A DNA stretch of 64,000 nt from Eubacteriales bacterium (GTDB taxonomy: Bacteria > Bacillota > Clostridia > Lachnospirales > Lachnospiraceae). Shown here piece after piece: positions 29,701 to 38,476 of this stretch. The DNA is taken from assembly GCA_030533405.1 (NCBI GenBank), contig JAUNJF010000007.1:42512-106511 (forward strand), read 5' to 3'. How positions within the stretch are numbered: position 1 is the stretch's first letter; every line of letters starts with the position of its first letter. The notes beneath the pieces are model-generated. The model saw only the letters and a program-made list of their open reading frames with translations. It made no database searches and was not told the DNA's origin. Position numbers and translations under genes: made by a program.

Positions 29701-29924
29701 TTCATTGTCTGATATCTTGGAATCATATCCTTGATAACACGTGTAAGCACATGTCCGATATGTGGCTTACCATTTGCTGTTGGAGGACCATCATAAAATG
29801 TGTATACTGGCTTACCCTCTTTTTCTTCAACAGATTGCTCGAAAATCTGATTTTCTTTCCAGAAATCTAAAACCTTCTGCTCACGTTCTACGAAATTCAT
29901 ACTTGTCGATACTTTTTCGTACAT
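26772..29924 (-). CDS. ileS: Isoleucyl-tRNA synthetase, long (type 2-like) form (1050 aa)
   Basis: Charges tRNA-Ile. The HIGH motif is PHIGHVLT (near residue 60) and KMSKS is KMSKSKGNAVDP (near 600). CP1 editing domain motifs such as TTTPWTLPSNVAL are present. The length (1050 aa) and the PPTANGKPHIGHV form suggest the eukaryote-like IleS2 type, which family studies link to lower mupirocin sensitivity; that is inference. Start at 29924 has AAAGGAAATG upstream; the frame runs 8 codons further. A T-box leader and promoter precede it. Confidence 0.97.
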   Translation of the reverse strand: MYEKVSTSMNFVEREQKVLDFWKENQIFEQSVEEKEGKPVYTFYDGPPTANGKPHIGHVLTRVIKDMIPRYQTMKGHKIIRKAGWDTHGLPVELEVEKLLGIDGKEQIEEYGLDPFITKCKESVWKYKGMWEEFSGKVGFWADMDDPYVTYHDNFIESEWWALKQIWDKGLLYKGFKIVPYCPRCGTPLSSHEVAQGYKNVKERSAVVRFKVIGEDAYFLAWTTTPWTLPSNVALCVNPDETYCKVKAADGYTYYMAQALLDNVLGKLAEDDKPAYEVLETYVGKDLERKEYEPLFKCTGDYVAKIPEKGHYITCDSYVTMSDGTGIVHIAPAFGEDDANVGRNYELPFVQFVNGKGEMTEDTPYAGMFVKDADKPILVDLEKDGLLFDAPKFEHDYPFCWRCDTPLIYYARDTWFIKMSAVKDKLVANNNTVNWIPEGIGKGRFGAWLENVQDWGLSRNRYWGTPLNIWECSCGKRHAIGSKEELKAMSSNCPEEIELHRPYIDEVTINCPDCGKEMKRVPEVIDCWFDSGAMPFAQWHYPFENKEIFEENFPADFISEAVDQTRGWFYSLMAISTLLFDKAPYKNVIVLGHVLDKDGNKMSKSKGNAVDPMDALNKYGADAIRWYFYSNSAPWLPNRFYEDAVVEGQRKFMGTLWNTYAFYVLYANIDEFNPANYSLDYDKLPVMDKWLLSKLNSAVKTVDESLGNYKIPEATKALSEFVDDMSNWYVRRSRERFWAKGMEQDKINAYMTLYTALVTIAKTASPMIPFMAEDIYQNLVMNVDKSAPKSIHLCDFPVADTAMIDKELEADMDAVLKIVVLGRAARNSANIKNRQPIGNMYVKAEKELSEFYKEIIEDELNVKAVTFKDDVSAFSSYTFKPQLKTVGPKYGKQLNGIRAYLAELKGGDAMATLKSEGALKFEVDGVEVSLAEEDLLIETAKSDDYVTEADAVVTVVLDIQLTPELLEEGFVREVISKVQTMRKEAGFEVMDKITISVQGNDKVAEIMKKNEETIFGDVLATAINYDSLDGFTKEWNINGEKVSLGVTKNA

Positions 29925-29957
29925 ACTCTCATTTCCTTTCTTAATCAAAATATAAAA

Positions 29958-30281
29958 AGCCCTTCTCGTCCTGTATCAGGACGAAAAGGGCTACAATTCG
30001 CTATACCACCTAATACATTGTACAGGGCAAAAACACCTCATCTCATCCACAATCCATGATACAAAAATGTTCATTCCTTATACATGGTTTCTGTAACGGG
30101 AAACAACCGTTGAAGCCTACTAGATTCTATCGTTCGGTTCACAACTCAGGAGTGATATTCAGATCCCTCTTACTTCCATCTGCCTTACACCATCGCAGAC
30201 TCGCTTGCGACTGAGAGTTCGATTCTCTCATCCCGCGGTTTCATTCAGGAACTTACTGTCTCCGTCATCGTTTTTATCATT
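29958..30281 (-). promoter_or_regulatory. Isoleucine T-box leader of ileS
   Basis: A tRNA-sensing leader. From the promoter down: Stem I containing the specifier region GAATATCACTCC, where ATC (30156-30154) is an isoleucine codon; the T-box AGGTGGTATAGCG (30011-29999), which pairs with the tRNA 3' end; and a terminator stem (29992-29958, 16 bp with one G-U pair) followed by TTTTT. Uncharged tRNA-Ile should favour the antiterminator and let ileS be transcribed. Confidence 0.92.
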
Positions 30282-30287
30282 GTTACT

Positions 30288-30316
30288 GTTATAACATCTA
30301 AACTATCATTTGTCAA
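30288..30316 (-). promoter_or_regulatory. Promoter of the ileS T-box transcript
   Basis: TTGACA (30316-30311), 17-nt spacer, TATAAC (30293-30288) on the minus strand; transcription should start near 30281. Confidence 0.8.
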
Positions 30317-30330
30317 CGACAGCATTATCA

Positions 30331-31242
30331 TTATGAGAAAATAGAATCAAAAAAGCTTTGAATCGCATCAATAATCTTCTGAATAAATCCCTGTGCCTCT
30401 TCCTTATCAATTCCCATATCCTCAAGCTTATTAAACAAATCCTTTGCCTGTGCCTGCATGCTGTCTAAATCCAAATCTAACGCACTGATTTTCTTCATCA
30501 GGCTGATAACTGCACTTTTCTCATCCTCTGTCAATGAAATGCCTAACTGTGCTGCACCCTCATCAATCGCCTTTGAGATTGCCTCATCATCATTCAAGCC
30601 TTCTTCTACTACCTTAGCCTTTACAAATGCCATCAACTGTTCAATATCATCTGACTCCGAACCAGATCCTTCTGCCATAGCACCTGTAATGACAAGCTCG
30701 TTAACAGCTGCATCCATACTCTCTGCAGAAATCTGATCACCTGTCAACTCTGAATATGCCTTCATCGCACCAACCAATGCTGCAGTACCTGTAATTTCAA
30801 ACGGACCAGCAACGATTACGTCTGCATCCTCGATTCCAGCTGTAATCAACGCATTCGTGTACATACCTGGTGTACAGTAAGAAATATTCTTTGTCTCTAC
30901 ATCAATGCCATCGCCTTCGTCACCAACAACTACGATAACAGAAGATAATGCTCTAGAACCAATCACACTGGCATCCAAATATTCACCAAGATATTTTTTC
31001 TCATCATCATTTGTAATCTCACCAACTGTGTAATTTCCTAAGCTATCTGCGCTAATACCCATTAACCCTAAAACAGTGGCTTTCTCATTCTCATTTAAAT
31101 CTGCTCCAAAGGAAACATAAACATTCTTTGGATCTGCATCCGCAACCGCATCCGCCTTTGCTGTAATCCCAGCAAACGGCATTGTCACAACCATTGCGGT
31201 CATTAATGTTGCTGTAATAAACTTATTATATAATTTCTTCAT
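30331..31242 (-). CDS. Secreted DUF1002 family protein (303 aa)
   Basis: Signal peptide at residues 1-30 (cleavage near AKA-DA), then a DUF1002 domain (YpuA-like): ENEKATVLGLMGI, the VVVGDEGDGIDVETKNISYCTPGMYTNAL region shown here in part, and VIVAGPFEITGTAALVG. Function unknown; the family is common in Firmicutes. The ATG at 31242 has TAGGAGG; the open frame extends 12 codons upstream. A C-terminal amphipathic helix (QKIIDAIQSFFDSIF) ends the protein. Confidence 0.85.
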   Translation of the reverse strand: MKKLYNKFITATLMTAMVVTMPFAGITAKADAVADADPKNVYVSFGADLNENEKATVLGLMGISADSLGNYTVGEITNDDEKKYLGEYLDASVIGSRALSSVIVVVGDEGDGIDVETKNISYCTPGMYTNALITAGIEDADVIVAGPFEITGTAALVGAMKAYSELTGDQISAESMDAAVNELVITGAMAEGSGSESDDIEQLMAFVKAKVVEEGLNDDEAISKAIDEGAAQLGISLTEDEKSAVISLMKKISALDLDLDSMQAQAKDLFNKLEDMGIDKEEAQGFIQKIIDAIQSFFDSIFS

Positions 31243-31311
31243 ATTTGACCTCCTAATATAAAATAGGTTTTGTATCATGCAATCATATCATTCTGAAATT
31301 CATTCGTCAAT

Positions 31312-32019
31312 TTAATCTCGATTTCTTAAGAATCTCGTAAGATAATACAAAATCTGCATAATAGTAGTAATCAATGCTGCAACATACGTAAGCGCTGCTG
31401 CAGATAACACTCTTCTCGCACCCTTATAATCCTGTGGTGTAAATTGCATGCTGTTGCGAATTACCTTTAACGCACGTGAAGATGCATTAAACTCAACTGG
31501 CAATGTCACAAGCTGAAACACTGCAACCAAAGAAAACAAAGCAATTCCAATTAAAATCAAATTGAGTCCAAACTGATTTCTTGCAAATAAACAGCCTAAG
31601 AAAATCAAAGTCGGACCAAGACGCGAACCAAAATTACAAACTGGAATAATCGCATTTCGCACCTTGATTGGCACATAATTATGTGCATGCTGAATCGCGT
31701 GTCCTGCCTCATGTGCAGCGACACCAATCGCTCCAATCGATGTAGAGCGATATACAGCTGACGACAAACGTATCACATCAGCACGCGGATCATAATGATC
31801 TGTCAACTCTCCACCGATTTGCTCAACTGCAACATGATGCAATCCATTTTCATCTAAAATCATTCTTGCCATCTGCGCACCTGTCATCTGTCGCGAATTA
31901 CCAATTTTGTTATATTTTGCAAAAGTACTTTTCACCCGCGCCTGCGCAAACAAACCCAACAATAATGCTGGTAACATAAAAACTAAATATGATAAATATC
32001 CATACCCATATCCTACCAT
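31312..32019 (-). CDS. YugP-type membrane zinc metallopeptidase (235 aa)
   Basis: HEAGHAIQH (near residue 125) is the zinc motif, preceded by an N-terminal membrane segment (7-25) and followed by two or three hydrophobic segments (about 140-175 and 205-230). It belongs to the YugP/neutral zinc metallopeptidase family, whose substrate is unknown. AAGGAGG precedes the ATG. The WYL regulator ends 23 nt upstream, so the two may be an operon. Confidence 0.9.
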   Translation of the reverse strand: MVGYGYGYLSYLVFMLPALLLGLFAQARVKSTFAKYNKIGNSRQMTGAQMARMILDENGLHHVAVEQIGGELTDHYDPRADVIRLSSAVYRSTSIGAIGVAAHEAGHAIQHAHNYVPIKVRNAIIPVCNFGSRLGPTLIFLGCLFARNQFGLNLILIGIALFSLVAVFQLVTLPVEFNASSRALKVIRNSMQFTPQDYKGARRVLSAAALTYVAALITTIMQILYYLTRFLRNRD

Positions 32020-32042
32020 TTTTCATCCTCCTTTATTATCAA

Positions 32043-33026
32043 TCATCCTTTATCATTTTCTTCACATTCCAGCAAAGAAGATAACAAATGATGAAATTGT
32101 TCCCGAACTGAAATCGGATCCATTATTCGTATTTTGCCACCATATGATGCAATCCATCCAAAAAATTTGTCACTTACAATCACAGAAACAACAATAGAAA
32201 AATGATGTGCATCCACTGCATGCATCCAAAGCGCTGTACCAAAATGATCAAGCATAGCACCCGCCAAAGCATTCTCACATTGAAGTGTCACCACCAAACG
32301 CTCTCCTTGATACATACGAAAATGTTCTCTACTATATTCCTCTAAATTCAATCCATCATAAACTTCTTTTCCTTCTCGTTTTTGATGGAGCATTTCAATA
32401 TATTTCATTTTATCCAATCGGAAATGTTTCATCTGATTCGCCTGACTATCATATCCAATCAAATAATACTGTTGTCCTTCCCATTGCAAGAACCATGGGG
32501 AAATCACATATTTTTGTCCATTTTTCTTAGGCACCAGTCTTCCATCAACAGACCACACATAATAAGAAAATGAGATTTTTGTATTTTCCTGAAATGCTCG
32601 TAACAAAAGATCGACATTGTAATATATGGATTCATTTTCAGTCTTTGCTGACGTTCGCCGCAACACTTGTTTTTTTAACCCCTTTGCTTCTTCCTGCGTG
32701 GTTAGCATGCCCAATTTGTGAATCATCTGTTCCGTTTTATCCTGTGTCACAAACTTGGCCGACTGCACCGCATCCATCAAAATTTGGAGTTCTGGCAGTT
32801 CAAAAATACGAGAGCCCAAAAAGGACCCTCTTTGATTCGTCAATATATCAAAGCCAAACGCTTCTAATTCCTCCAAATCCCGATACACACTCTTTCTCTC
32901 ACATGTGATGCCATATGTCGAAAGCTTTTTTACAATCTGTCCAGCTGTTAACGGATGCTCCTCATCTGTCTCTAACCATAATATTTTCAGCACATATAAA
33001 ATTCTAGCCTGTTTTCCTGTCCTCAA
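32043..33026 (-). CDS. WYL-domain transcriptional regulator (327 aa)
   Basis: N-terminal winged helix-turn-helix (residues 5-65, with SVYRDLEELEAFGFDI) followed by a WYL domain (about 140-240, with VISPWFLQWEGQQYYLIGY) and a WCX-like C-terminal part. WYL proteins sense ligands such as nucleotides and regulate varied stress and defence genes. The start codon at 33026 is TTG, with GGCGGAG upstream. It sits just before the metallopeptidase gene; its targets are unknown. Confidence 0.88.
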   Translation of the reverse strand: MRTGKQARILYVLKILWLETDEEHPLTAGQIVKKLSTYGITCERKSVYRDLEELEAFGFDILTNQRGSFLGSRIFELPELQILMDAVQSAKFVTQDKTEQMIHKLGMLTTQEEAKGLKKQVLRRTSAKTENESIYYNVDLLLRAFQENTKISFSYYVWSVDGRLVPKKNGQKYVISPWFLQWEGQQYYLIGYDSQANQMKHFRLDKMKYIEMLHQKREGKEVYDGLNLEEYSREHFRMYQGERLVVTLQCENALAGAMLDHFGTALWMHAVDAHHFSIVVSVIVSDKFFGWIASYGGKIRIMDPISVREQFHHLLSSLLECEENDKG

Positions 33027-33135
33027 TCCGTCAACTCCGCCTTTATTTTTCCCACCACCTATAGAGGAGGGGGATATCCTCTTTTGTGTTATAATCTGCC
33101 TGCCATAAAATGATTTCCTCTACATCATTGCATCA

Positions 33136-33876
33136 CTAGGATAACTGTTGAATAATATCATTTAATGCTGCATCCTCCATGTCATGCTCTAATGCAGGTA
33201 ATGCCTCATTATATTTTCTCATATAGGCAATGCCCAAAATTTCATCTGCAATTCTGGCATTCTTCGGAAGCAATGGACCGTGAGAATATGTGGCAAACAC
33301 ATTTTTATAACGTGCGCCTTCTGTTCCATCCTCGCCGTTATTGCCATAGCCTTTGATAATCTTTCCCATTGGCTTTACGCTATCACCAAGCCAGGTCTGA
33401 CCATTGTGATTCTCAAATCCAACAATCTGAAACGACTCTCCATCTTCCTTTGTATACTCATAAATGAAATTACCAATCATTCTCTTATTGGATGCTGTTG
33501 TATATACATCAATACCACCCAAAAAATCAACCTTTGTACCATCTGCCGCCTCATAATACTTTCCAAGCATCTGATAACCACCACAAATTCCAAGAATGAC
33601 AGTCCCCTTCTCTATCTCACCTTTTAGCCAATCCGCTTTGTAGGTAAACAAATCCTTTACTAATATTTCCTGTTCAAAATCCTGACCGCCACCTATAAAA
33701 ATAATGTCATATTCCCGTGACAAATCAACCTCGCCAAACGAAACACGATCCACTTCCGAAGCAATGCCTCTCCACTCCAAACGCTTCTGCATCGTGCGAA
33801 TATTACCGTTATCTCCGTAAAGGTTCAAAATATCATAGTATAAATGGCAAATGCGCAACATTCTTTGTTCGCTCAT
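33136..33876 (-). CDS. gatD: Lipid II isoglutaminyl synthase, glutaminase subunit GatD (246 aa)
   Basis: Class I glutamine amidotransferase domain of the CobB/CobQ type: nucleophile Cys98 in LGICGGYQML and His in TYSHGPLLPKN. With MurT it amidates the D-Glu of lipid II. AGGAGG precedes the start, 10 nt after the murT stop, the usual murT-gatD order. Confidence 0.93.
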   Translation of the reverse strand: MSEQRMLRICHLYYDILNLYGDNGNIRTMQKRLEWRGIASEVDRVSFGEVDLSREYDIIFIGGGQDFEQEILVKDLFTYKADWLKGEIEKGTVILGICGGYQMLGKYYEAADGTKVDFLGGIDVYTTASNKRMIGNFIYEYTKEDGESFQIVGFENHNGQTWLGDSVKPMGKIIKGYGNNGEDGTEGARYKNVFATYSHGPLLPKNARIADEILGIAYMRKYNEALPALEHDMEDAALNDIIQQLS

Positions 33877-33886
33877 TTTGCACCTC

Positions 33887-35302
33887 CTAGCTCTCGTACT
33901 TTTTCAGTGGAATAAACTCCGCAAGCTTATCACGGAACTCCAACATACAGGTATAAGATAATACCAAAAATGTATCTTCACCCGATTGTCCCAATCGTGT
34001 AATCAACGACTTATAGTCTTTTTCCACCAAGAACTTTTCGGTATCAAAATCTGCATATTTTAGTCGAAGCTGCATATCATAAGCTCTCTTACCTGTGAAG
34101 AAAAATTGTTTTGCACCCGCAGCACTCTGTGTCAATCGTTCAAACTCCACATCATAAATCCAAGAGATATCTTTTCCATCTGCGTAATTGTCATTTAATC
34201 CAAATACAATATTTCCGGTTGGTTTTTGCTGGATCAAAAACTGTAATACTTCATTAAATCCTGCCGGGTTCTTTACCAATACCAAATGCAGCTTATGTCC
34301 CTGATATTCTACTTCTTCCATTCGTCCAAAATGTGTTGTCAAACCACCAAGAACGGATACAACTTTATCATCTGGTAAACCAATCAACTGTGCAATGGTA
34401 GTCGCAGCCAATGCATTATATAAGTTATAACCACCAGGCAGCATAACCTGTGCTGTCAATGTCTTTTCTTTTGCATCACTTGTTTGATTCGTGACAAAAT
34501 GATTTGCACAAATTTTCATCTCAATTTCAGACGAGCTATCATGAAAAGCGATTACCTTGGAAAGCGCCACATCTGGCTCATTTCTCTGATATCCACACTT
34601 TTCACAATAAAATCCTCCCAAATGACCAAATGTATGATAGTGGTACTGATATTTTGTCTTACAATGAATACAATAAACTGCATCTGAAATATCCGAAGAA
34701 GTACCCTCATACAATGGGCCGTTCACACCAAAATAATATAATTCCTTGTGTGGTAAATCATTTAACGATGTTGTCAACGAACAATCTGCATTCAATACCA
34801 GTCTTACATTTGGAAGCTGGCTAAGACCTGCACGAATTTTGTTTACTGTTGTTAATACCTCGCCATATCGGTCTAGCTGATCACGAAATACATTGGTAAC
34901 AACTGCTGTTACATCTAAATCCCCAAAGTGCTCCACAATGCTTTTCAAAGCCGCCTCATCACACTCTAACAATGCATAATCCTTTTTAATCTTTCCTGAC
35001 AGAGATGCTGCACCTACAAAAGCAGATACGACACCACCTAACAAATTTGCTCCTGCATCATTGCAAAATACCGTCTGTCCATTTGCTTCAATCATATCTC
35101 GAATAATATGACAGGTTGTTGTTTTTCCATTGGTTCCTGTTACACAGATAATCTTCATGTTCTTTGCCAAATGCCCTAAAATATCTGGACAAATTTTAAG
35201 AACCACCTTACCCGGCAGTGATGTTCCGCCACTTCCAACTAATTTTAATACCTTTGTTGTGAACTTACCTGCCCACACTGCTACATTTACTCTAACACTC
35301 AT
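33887..35302 (-). CDS. murT: Lipid II isoglutaminyl synthase, Mur ligase-like subunit MurT (471 aa)
   Basis: Mur ligase fold with P-loop GTNGKTTT (about 56-63) and a four-Cys zinc ribbon insert (CIHCKTK and YCEKCGYQ) that marks MurT. The C-terminal DUF1727 part contains FGLNDNYADGKDISWIYDV, with the Asp of the catalytic set. It activates D-Glu with ATP so that GatD-derived ammonia can be added, improving cross-linking and lysozyme resistance. The ribosome site is weak. Confidence 0.95.
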   Translation of the reverse strand: MSVRVNVAVWAGKFTTKVLKLVGSGGTSLPGKVVLKICPDILGHLAKNMKIICVTGTNGKTTTCHIIRDMIEANGQTVFCNDAGANLLGGVVSAFVGAASLSGKIKKDYALLECDEAALKSIVEHFGDLDVTAVVTNVFRDQLDRYGEVLTTVNKIRAGLSQLPNVRLVLNADCSLTTSLNDLPHKELYYFGVNGPLYEGTSSDISDAVYCIHCKTKYQYHYHTFGHLGGFYCEKCGYQRNEPDVALSKVIAFHDSSSEIEMKICANHFVTNQTSDAKEKTLTAQVMLPGGYNLYNALAATTIAQLIGLPDDKVVSVLGGLTTHFGRMEEVEYQGHKLHLVLVKNPAGFNEVLQFLIQQKPTGNIVFGLNDNYADGKDISWIYDVEFERLTQSAAGAKQFFFTGKRAYDMQLRLKYADFDTEKFLVEKDYKSLITRLGQSGEDTFLVLSYTCMLEFRDKLAEFIPLKKYES

Positions 35303-35324
35303 TCTCTATTTCTATGCTCCATTT

Positions 35325-36902
35325 CTACTTGGATGCCTTTTTTAGCATACGAATGTATTTGTTCTTTTTGCTAACTGGCATAGTATATTTTACTTTTTTA
35401 TGAATCTTCTGAAATGCATGGTCACCTATACTTGTTACTTTTACAGATGAAATCTTAACCTTTTTCAATTTCGAACATCCATAAAATGCTTTTTTCTCTA
35501 TTTTTTTGATATTCTTGCCAATGGTTATCGATGTTAAATACTGATTATTCTTAAATGCGCTTGCACCAACCACTGTAACCTTGTAAGTAACCTGATCCAC
35601 CTTAATGGTCGCTGGTATTGCAACCTTTGCAGCTTTTTTATTCACTGGCTTTACATATTTCACTTCTCTTGCGGAATCTGTTGCCTTTGTGACAATATAT
35701 TGCGCATCTTTTCTACTTTTAATTACAGTTCCAACCTTCAACGGTTTTGCAACAGGGATTGCAAGAGCTGGAAGTCTTTCCTCCTTTGTTGCACTACACT
35801 GCGTACAGGTATATAGTTTCATACCAGGTTGTCCCTCTTTTGGCACAATCGTAATCTGTCCACCATCCCACTGATGACCCGTCTCAGGAACCTTTGTCTG
35901 TTCCACCAACACTTTTCCACATTTATCACAATGTGTTCCTTCTGTCAAACCTGTCATCACACAAGTTGCTGGAACTGCCGGATCTGTCACTTCATTATGT
36001 GCACAATATACCTCAACCGTTGCTGTTGCAGCAGTTCCCCACACACTATTGGATAATGTTGTGGTTCCAATTCCTTTCGCCGTCAGCTCCTTACCAGAAA
36101 CCGAAGCAATTCCCAAATCCTTCACAGTCCAGGTTGCAGGCAACTGCACTGGACACGGTGTATTCATACTCTCTGATGTATTTTTCTTCATAACCAATAG
36201 CATCTCTGCATCTGGAAGTTTCATCGTTGTTCCATTTGCCAAAGAAAACTTAATATTCTTTACTGGTGTCAGACTCTCTATATTGGCATTTGCAACCGTA
36301 ACGTCTACAACCTTCTTATCATCAAGCGCTGGATCAGCAGCTACATCAACCGCCTTATTGCCAAACTCCTGTACCCAATAATGTCTGCCATTATAATACA
36401 CATGACCGATTCCAATCGATGTCGCTTTGTCTGACAACATATTTCTACGATGACCCTGTCCATCGTAACGCATGCCATCCTCTTTCCACTGATTAAAGGT
36501 GGATGTCGCAGAACCATACCCCATTGCAATATTCTCCGCACTGTATCCATACGCCGAACTATATGCAGTGAAACAAATTGTACCATCTGGTCTCGTATGA
36601 TCAAACAACAACGCAATCTCTACTGCTCTTTGCATTGCAATTCGCTCTAACTCATAATCATATACCAAAGCAGGTAATTTCGTGCAGGTTGTCTGTGTCC
36701 TGTTATCCGAATTCCAATACCATGCATCTGTTCCCTGCCGAAACTCATTGACCATTGGTAACATACTTCTTGCTTCTGTCTGACCATATTCCACAGATAC
36801 TTGTACAATCTTGGAATCAGCAGCCTCTGTACGCATACCGCAACTTAATATCAATACAAAAAACAATGAAATAAATGTAATTCTCTTCATATATTCTCCC
36901 AT
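35325..36902 (-). CDS. Secreted CAP-domain protein with BspA-like leucine-rich tail (525 aa)
   Basis: Signal peptide at residues about 5-27, CAP/SCP domain (about 45-190; ending GIGHVYYNGRHYWVQEFGN), an Ig-like stretch (200-300), a Cys-rich segment with HCDKCGK and CTQCSATK pairs (about 310-380), and a BspA-type leucine-rich repeat end (440-525; TSIGDHAFQKI). Such exoproteins are frequent in Lachnospiraceae; function unknown. The ATG at 36902 has GGAGGGG; a second possible start is at 36890. Confidence 0.85.
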   Translation of the reverse strand: MGEYMKRITFISLFFVLILSCGMRTEAADSKIVQVSVEYGQTEARSMLPMVNEFRQGTDAWYWNSDNRTQTTCTKLPALVYDYELERIAMQRAVEIALLFDHTRPDGTICFTAYSSAYGYSAENIAMGYGSATSTFNQWKEDGMRYDGQGHRRNMLSDKATSIGIGHVYYNGRHYWVQEFGNKAVDVAADPALDDKKVVDVTVANANIESLTPVKNIKFSLANGTTMKLPDAEMLLVMKKNTSESMNTPCPVQLPATWTVKDLGIASVSGKELTAKGIGTTTLSNSVWGTAATATVEVYCAHNEVTDPAVPATCVMTGLTEGTHCDKCGKVLVEQTKVPETGHQWDGGQITIVPKEGQPGMKLYTCTQCSATKEERLPALAIPVAKPLKVGTVIKSRKDAQYIVTKATDSAREVKYVKPVNKKAAKVAIPATIKVDQVTYKVTVVGASAFKNNQYLTSITIGKNIKKIEKKAFYGCSKLKKVKISSVKVTSIGDHAFQKIHKKVKYTMPVSKKNKYIRMLKKASK

Positions 36903-36994
36903 AAGAACCCCTCCTACATTTCTTTTTCACATTCTATATCGGCATCTATCGTGTTCCCCAAACACATTTCTATTCTAACATTATTTAGTAATTC

Positions 36995-37207
36995 ATAGGT
37001 AATTGTGAAACTCTCAATTATGTAGATTATAGTTGTACAACATAAACAATAATCTAAGTTGGGATATTTACGAATGTCGATACTTAGGTAGCGTACTTTG
37101 CTACCTTATGTATCGCTACATTTGTAACTAAGTGCAAACGACCCAACTTGGATTTGTTTATATTGTACAACTTTCAACAGCCTAAATTGAGTTTCACAAT
37201 TACCTAT
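36995..37207. repeat. 213-bp palindromic element, MITE-like
   Basis: Terminal 19-bp perfect inverted repeats (36995-37013 and 37189-37207, beginning ATAGGTAATTGTGAAACTC). Further pairing continues inside: GTTGTACAA segments, TAAGTTGGG with CCCAACTTG, and a central near-palindrome around GCTACC. The whole element could fold as one long hairpin. It encodes nothing. It shares CTCAATTTAGG with the elements at 11551 and 45466. No clear target-site duplication was seen. Confidence 0.8.
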
Positions 37208-37374
37208 TCAATCTCTCACACCGTTTTTATTATACTACAATCAGGGGTATTATTCTATCCGGAAAATTATGATTTTTCTTTGAACAAATCCAACTAAATG
37301 ATGTATATTTTTTCATAATTGATGACATTTCTATTACATAAGTTCATTTTCATTCTATTTTCCCAAAAGAACAT

Positions 37375-37403
37375 TTGTCATTTTTTTTATTTTATAGTAT
37401 AGT
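37375..37403 (+). promoter_or_regulatory. Promoter of the alarmone hydrolase gene
   Basis: TTGTCA (37375-37380), 17-nt T-rich spacer, TATAGT (37398-37403), about 50 nt upstream of the ATG at 37453. The remaining parts of the 36903-37452 gap besides the palindromic element show nothing else. Confidence 0.6.
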
Positions 37404-37452
37404 GAAATAGGTTAGAAACAGAATCACTTGCATCCACAAACAGGAGGACGCC

Positions 37453-37911
37453 ATGCTAGAAAAAGCCATCGAAATTGCAGTAGAAGCACACAGAGGACAA
37501 CTTGACAAAGCAGGAACTATTTATATCTTGCATCCAATCCGTGTCATGTTGCGTGGACAAAATGACACAGAACGAATTGTCGGCATTTTACATGACGTTG
37601 TGGAAGACACGCCTGTCACAATCGAGATGCTTCGTTTAGAAGGGTTTTCTGATGAAATACTTTGCGCGTTAGACTGTCTAACCAAACAGCTTGGAGAAGA
37701 TTATGGACACTTTATTGATCGTGTCATGACCAATCCATTGGCGACACAAATAAAACTTTATGACATGGAAGATAATCTCAATCGCGATCGTATTCCATAC
37801 CCAACCGAACAGGATGAGGCACGCTTTGTCAAATATACAAAGTTCCATGCCATATTAATTGCCAAACTAAAAGAATACCAGGCACAGAATGCGTACCCGG
37901 TTAATCTTTAA
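37453..37911 (+). CDS. Small alarmone hydrolase-like HD protein (152 aa)
   Basis: Single HD domain of the RelA/SpoT hydrolase or MESH1 type: AHRGQ (His13), LHPIRV (His27) and LHDVVEDT (His47, Asp48, Glu51, Asp52) supply the metal and catalytic residues; IKLYDMEDN near residue 105 replaces the usual KLADRLHN. No synthetase domain. It would remove the 3'-pyrophosphate from (p)ppGpp. The LYDMEDN change leaves the Asp but alters neighbours, so substrate preference could differ. AGGAGG precedes the ATG. Confidence 0.85.
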   Translation: MLEKAIEIAVEAHRGQLDKAGTIYILHPIRVMLRGQNDTERIVGILHDVVEDTPVTIEMLRLEGFSDEILCALDCLTKQLGEDYGHFIDRVMTNPLATQIKLYDMEDNLNRDRIPYPTEQDEARFVKYTKFHAILIAKLKEYQAQNAYPVNL

Positions 37912-37924
37912 TGTTTTATTCTAT

Positions 37925-38461
37925 TTATGCTTTTAAGTATTTAGATTCATATGCCAAAATGGCTGCTATGGTTTTCCCATCTGTCAGTTTTCCTTCGAAG
38001 ATTAATTGTTTCAAATCTTCAATATCCCAAACTTCAACATCGACAACTTCATCTGGATCCAAATTTTGTTGCGTCTTTTTGAGATTTTTCGCAACATAAA
38101 TGTCTATTTTTTCATTACAAAATGCAACCGTTGTGTTCACTGTCATCAAATAAGTCAAGTCCTCAGTATAATAACCTGTTTCTTCTTCTAATTCTCTTTT
38201 TGCACACTCTAAAGTAGGTTCACCTGGCGCATCTAATTTGCCTGCTGGCAATTCTAATGTTGTACGATCTAATGCATTCCGATATTGACGCACCATTAAA
38301 AATTTCCCATCATCATTAATTGCCACAACTGCTGCTGCTCCATCATGATGAATATAATCCCACTCTGCCTCAATTCCATTTGCAATAACAGTATCCTTAT
38401 AAAGAGTCAGCACCGTACCTTTTGCACGAACTTCTCGTTTCAAACGCTTCACTGGTTCCAT
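37925..38461 (-). CDS. nudF: Nudix hydrolase, ADP-ribose pyrophosphatase-like (178 aa)
   Basis: The Nudix box runs from GKLDAPGEP through CAKRELEEETGYY (about residues 78-100), in the ADP-ribose pyrophosphatase arrangement ELPAGK-then-box. It hydrolyses ADP-ribose to AMP and ribose 5-phosphate. It is convergent with the HD gene and directly downstream of the cbi genes, but not obviously functionally linked. Confidence 0.88.
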   Translation of the reverse strand: MEPVKRLKREVRAKGTVLTLYKDTVIANGIEAEWDYIHHDGAAAVVAINDDGKFLMVRQYRNALDRTTLELPAGKLDAPGEPTLECAKRELEEETGYYTEDLTYLMTVNTTVAFCNEKIDIYVAKNLKKTQQNLDPDEVVDVEVWDIEDLKQLIFEGKLTDGKTIAAILAYESKYLKA

Positions 38462-38476
38462 GAAAACACCCCCAAA

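Noticed and set aside
30195-30245. tRNA-like T-arm (GAGAGTTCGATTCTCTC) on the plus strand
   Set aside because: No matching acceptor, D or anticodon arms; the segment is part of Stem I of the minus-strand T-box leader.
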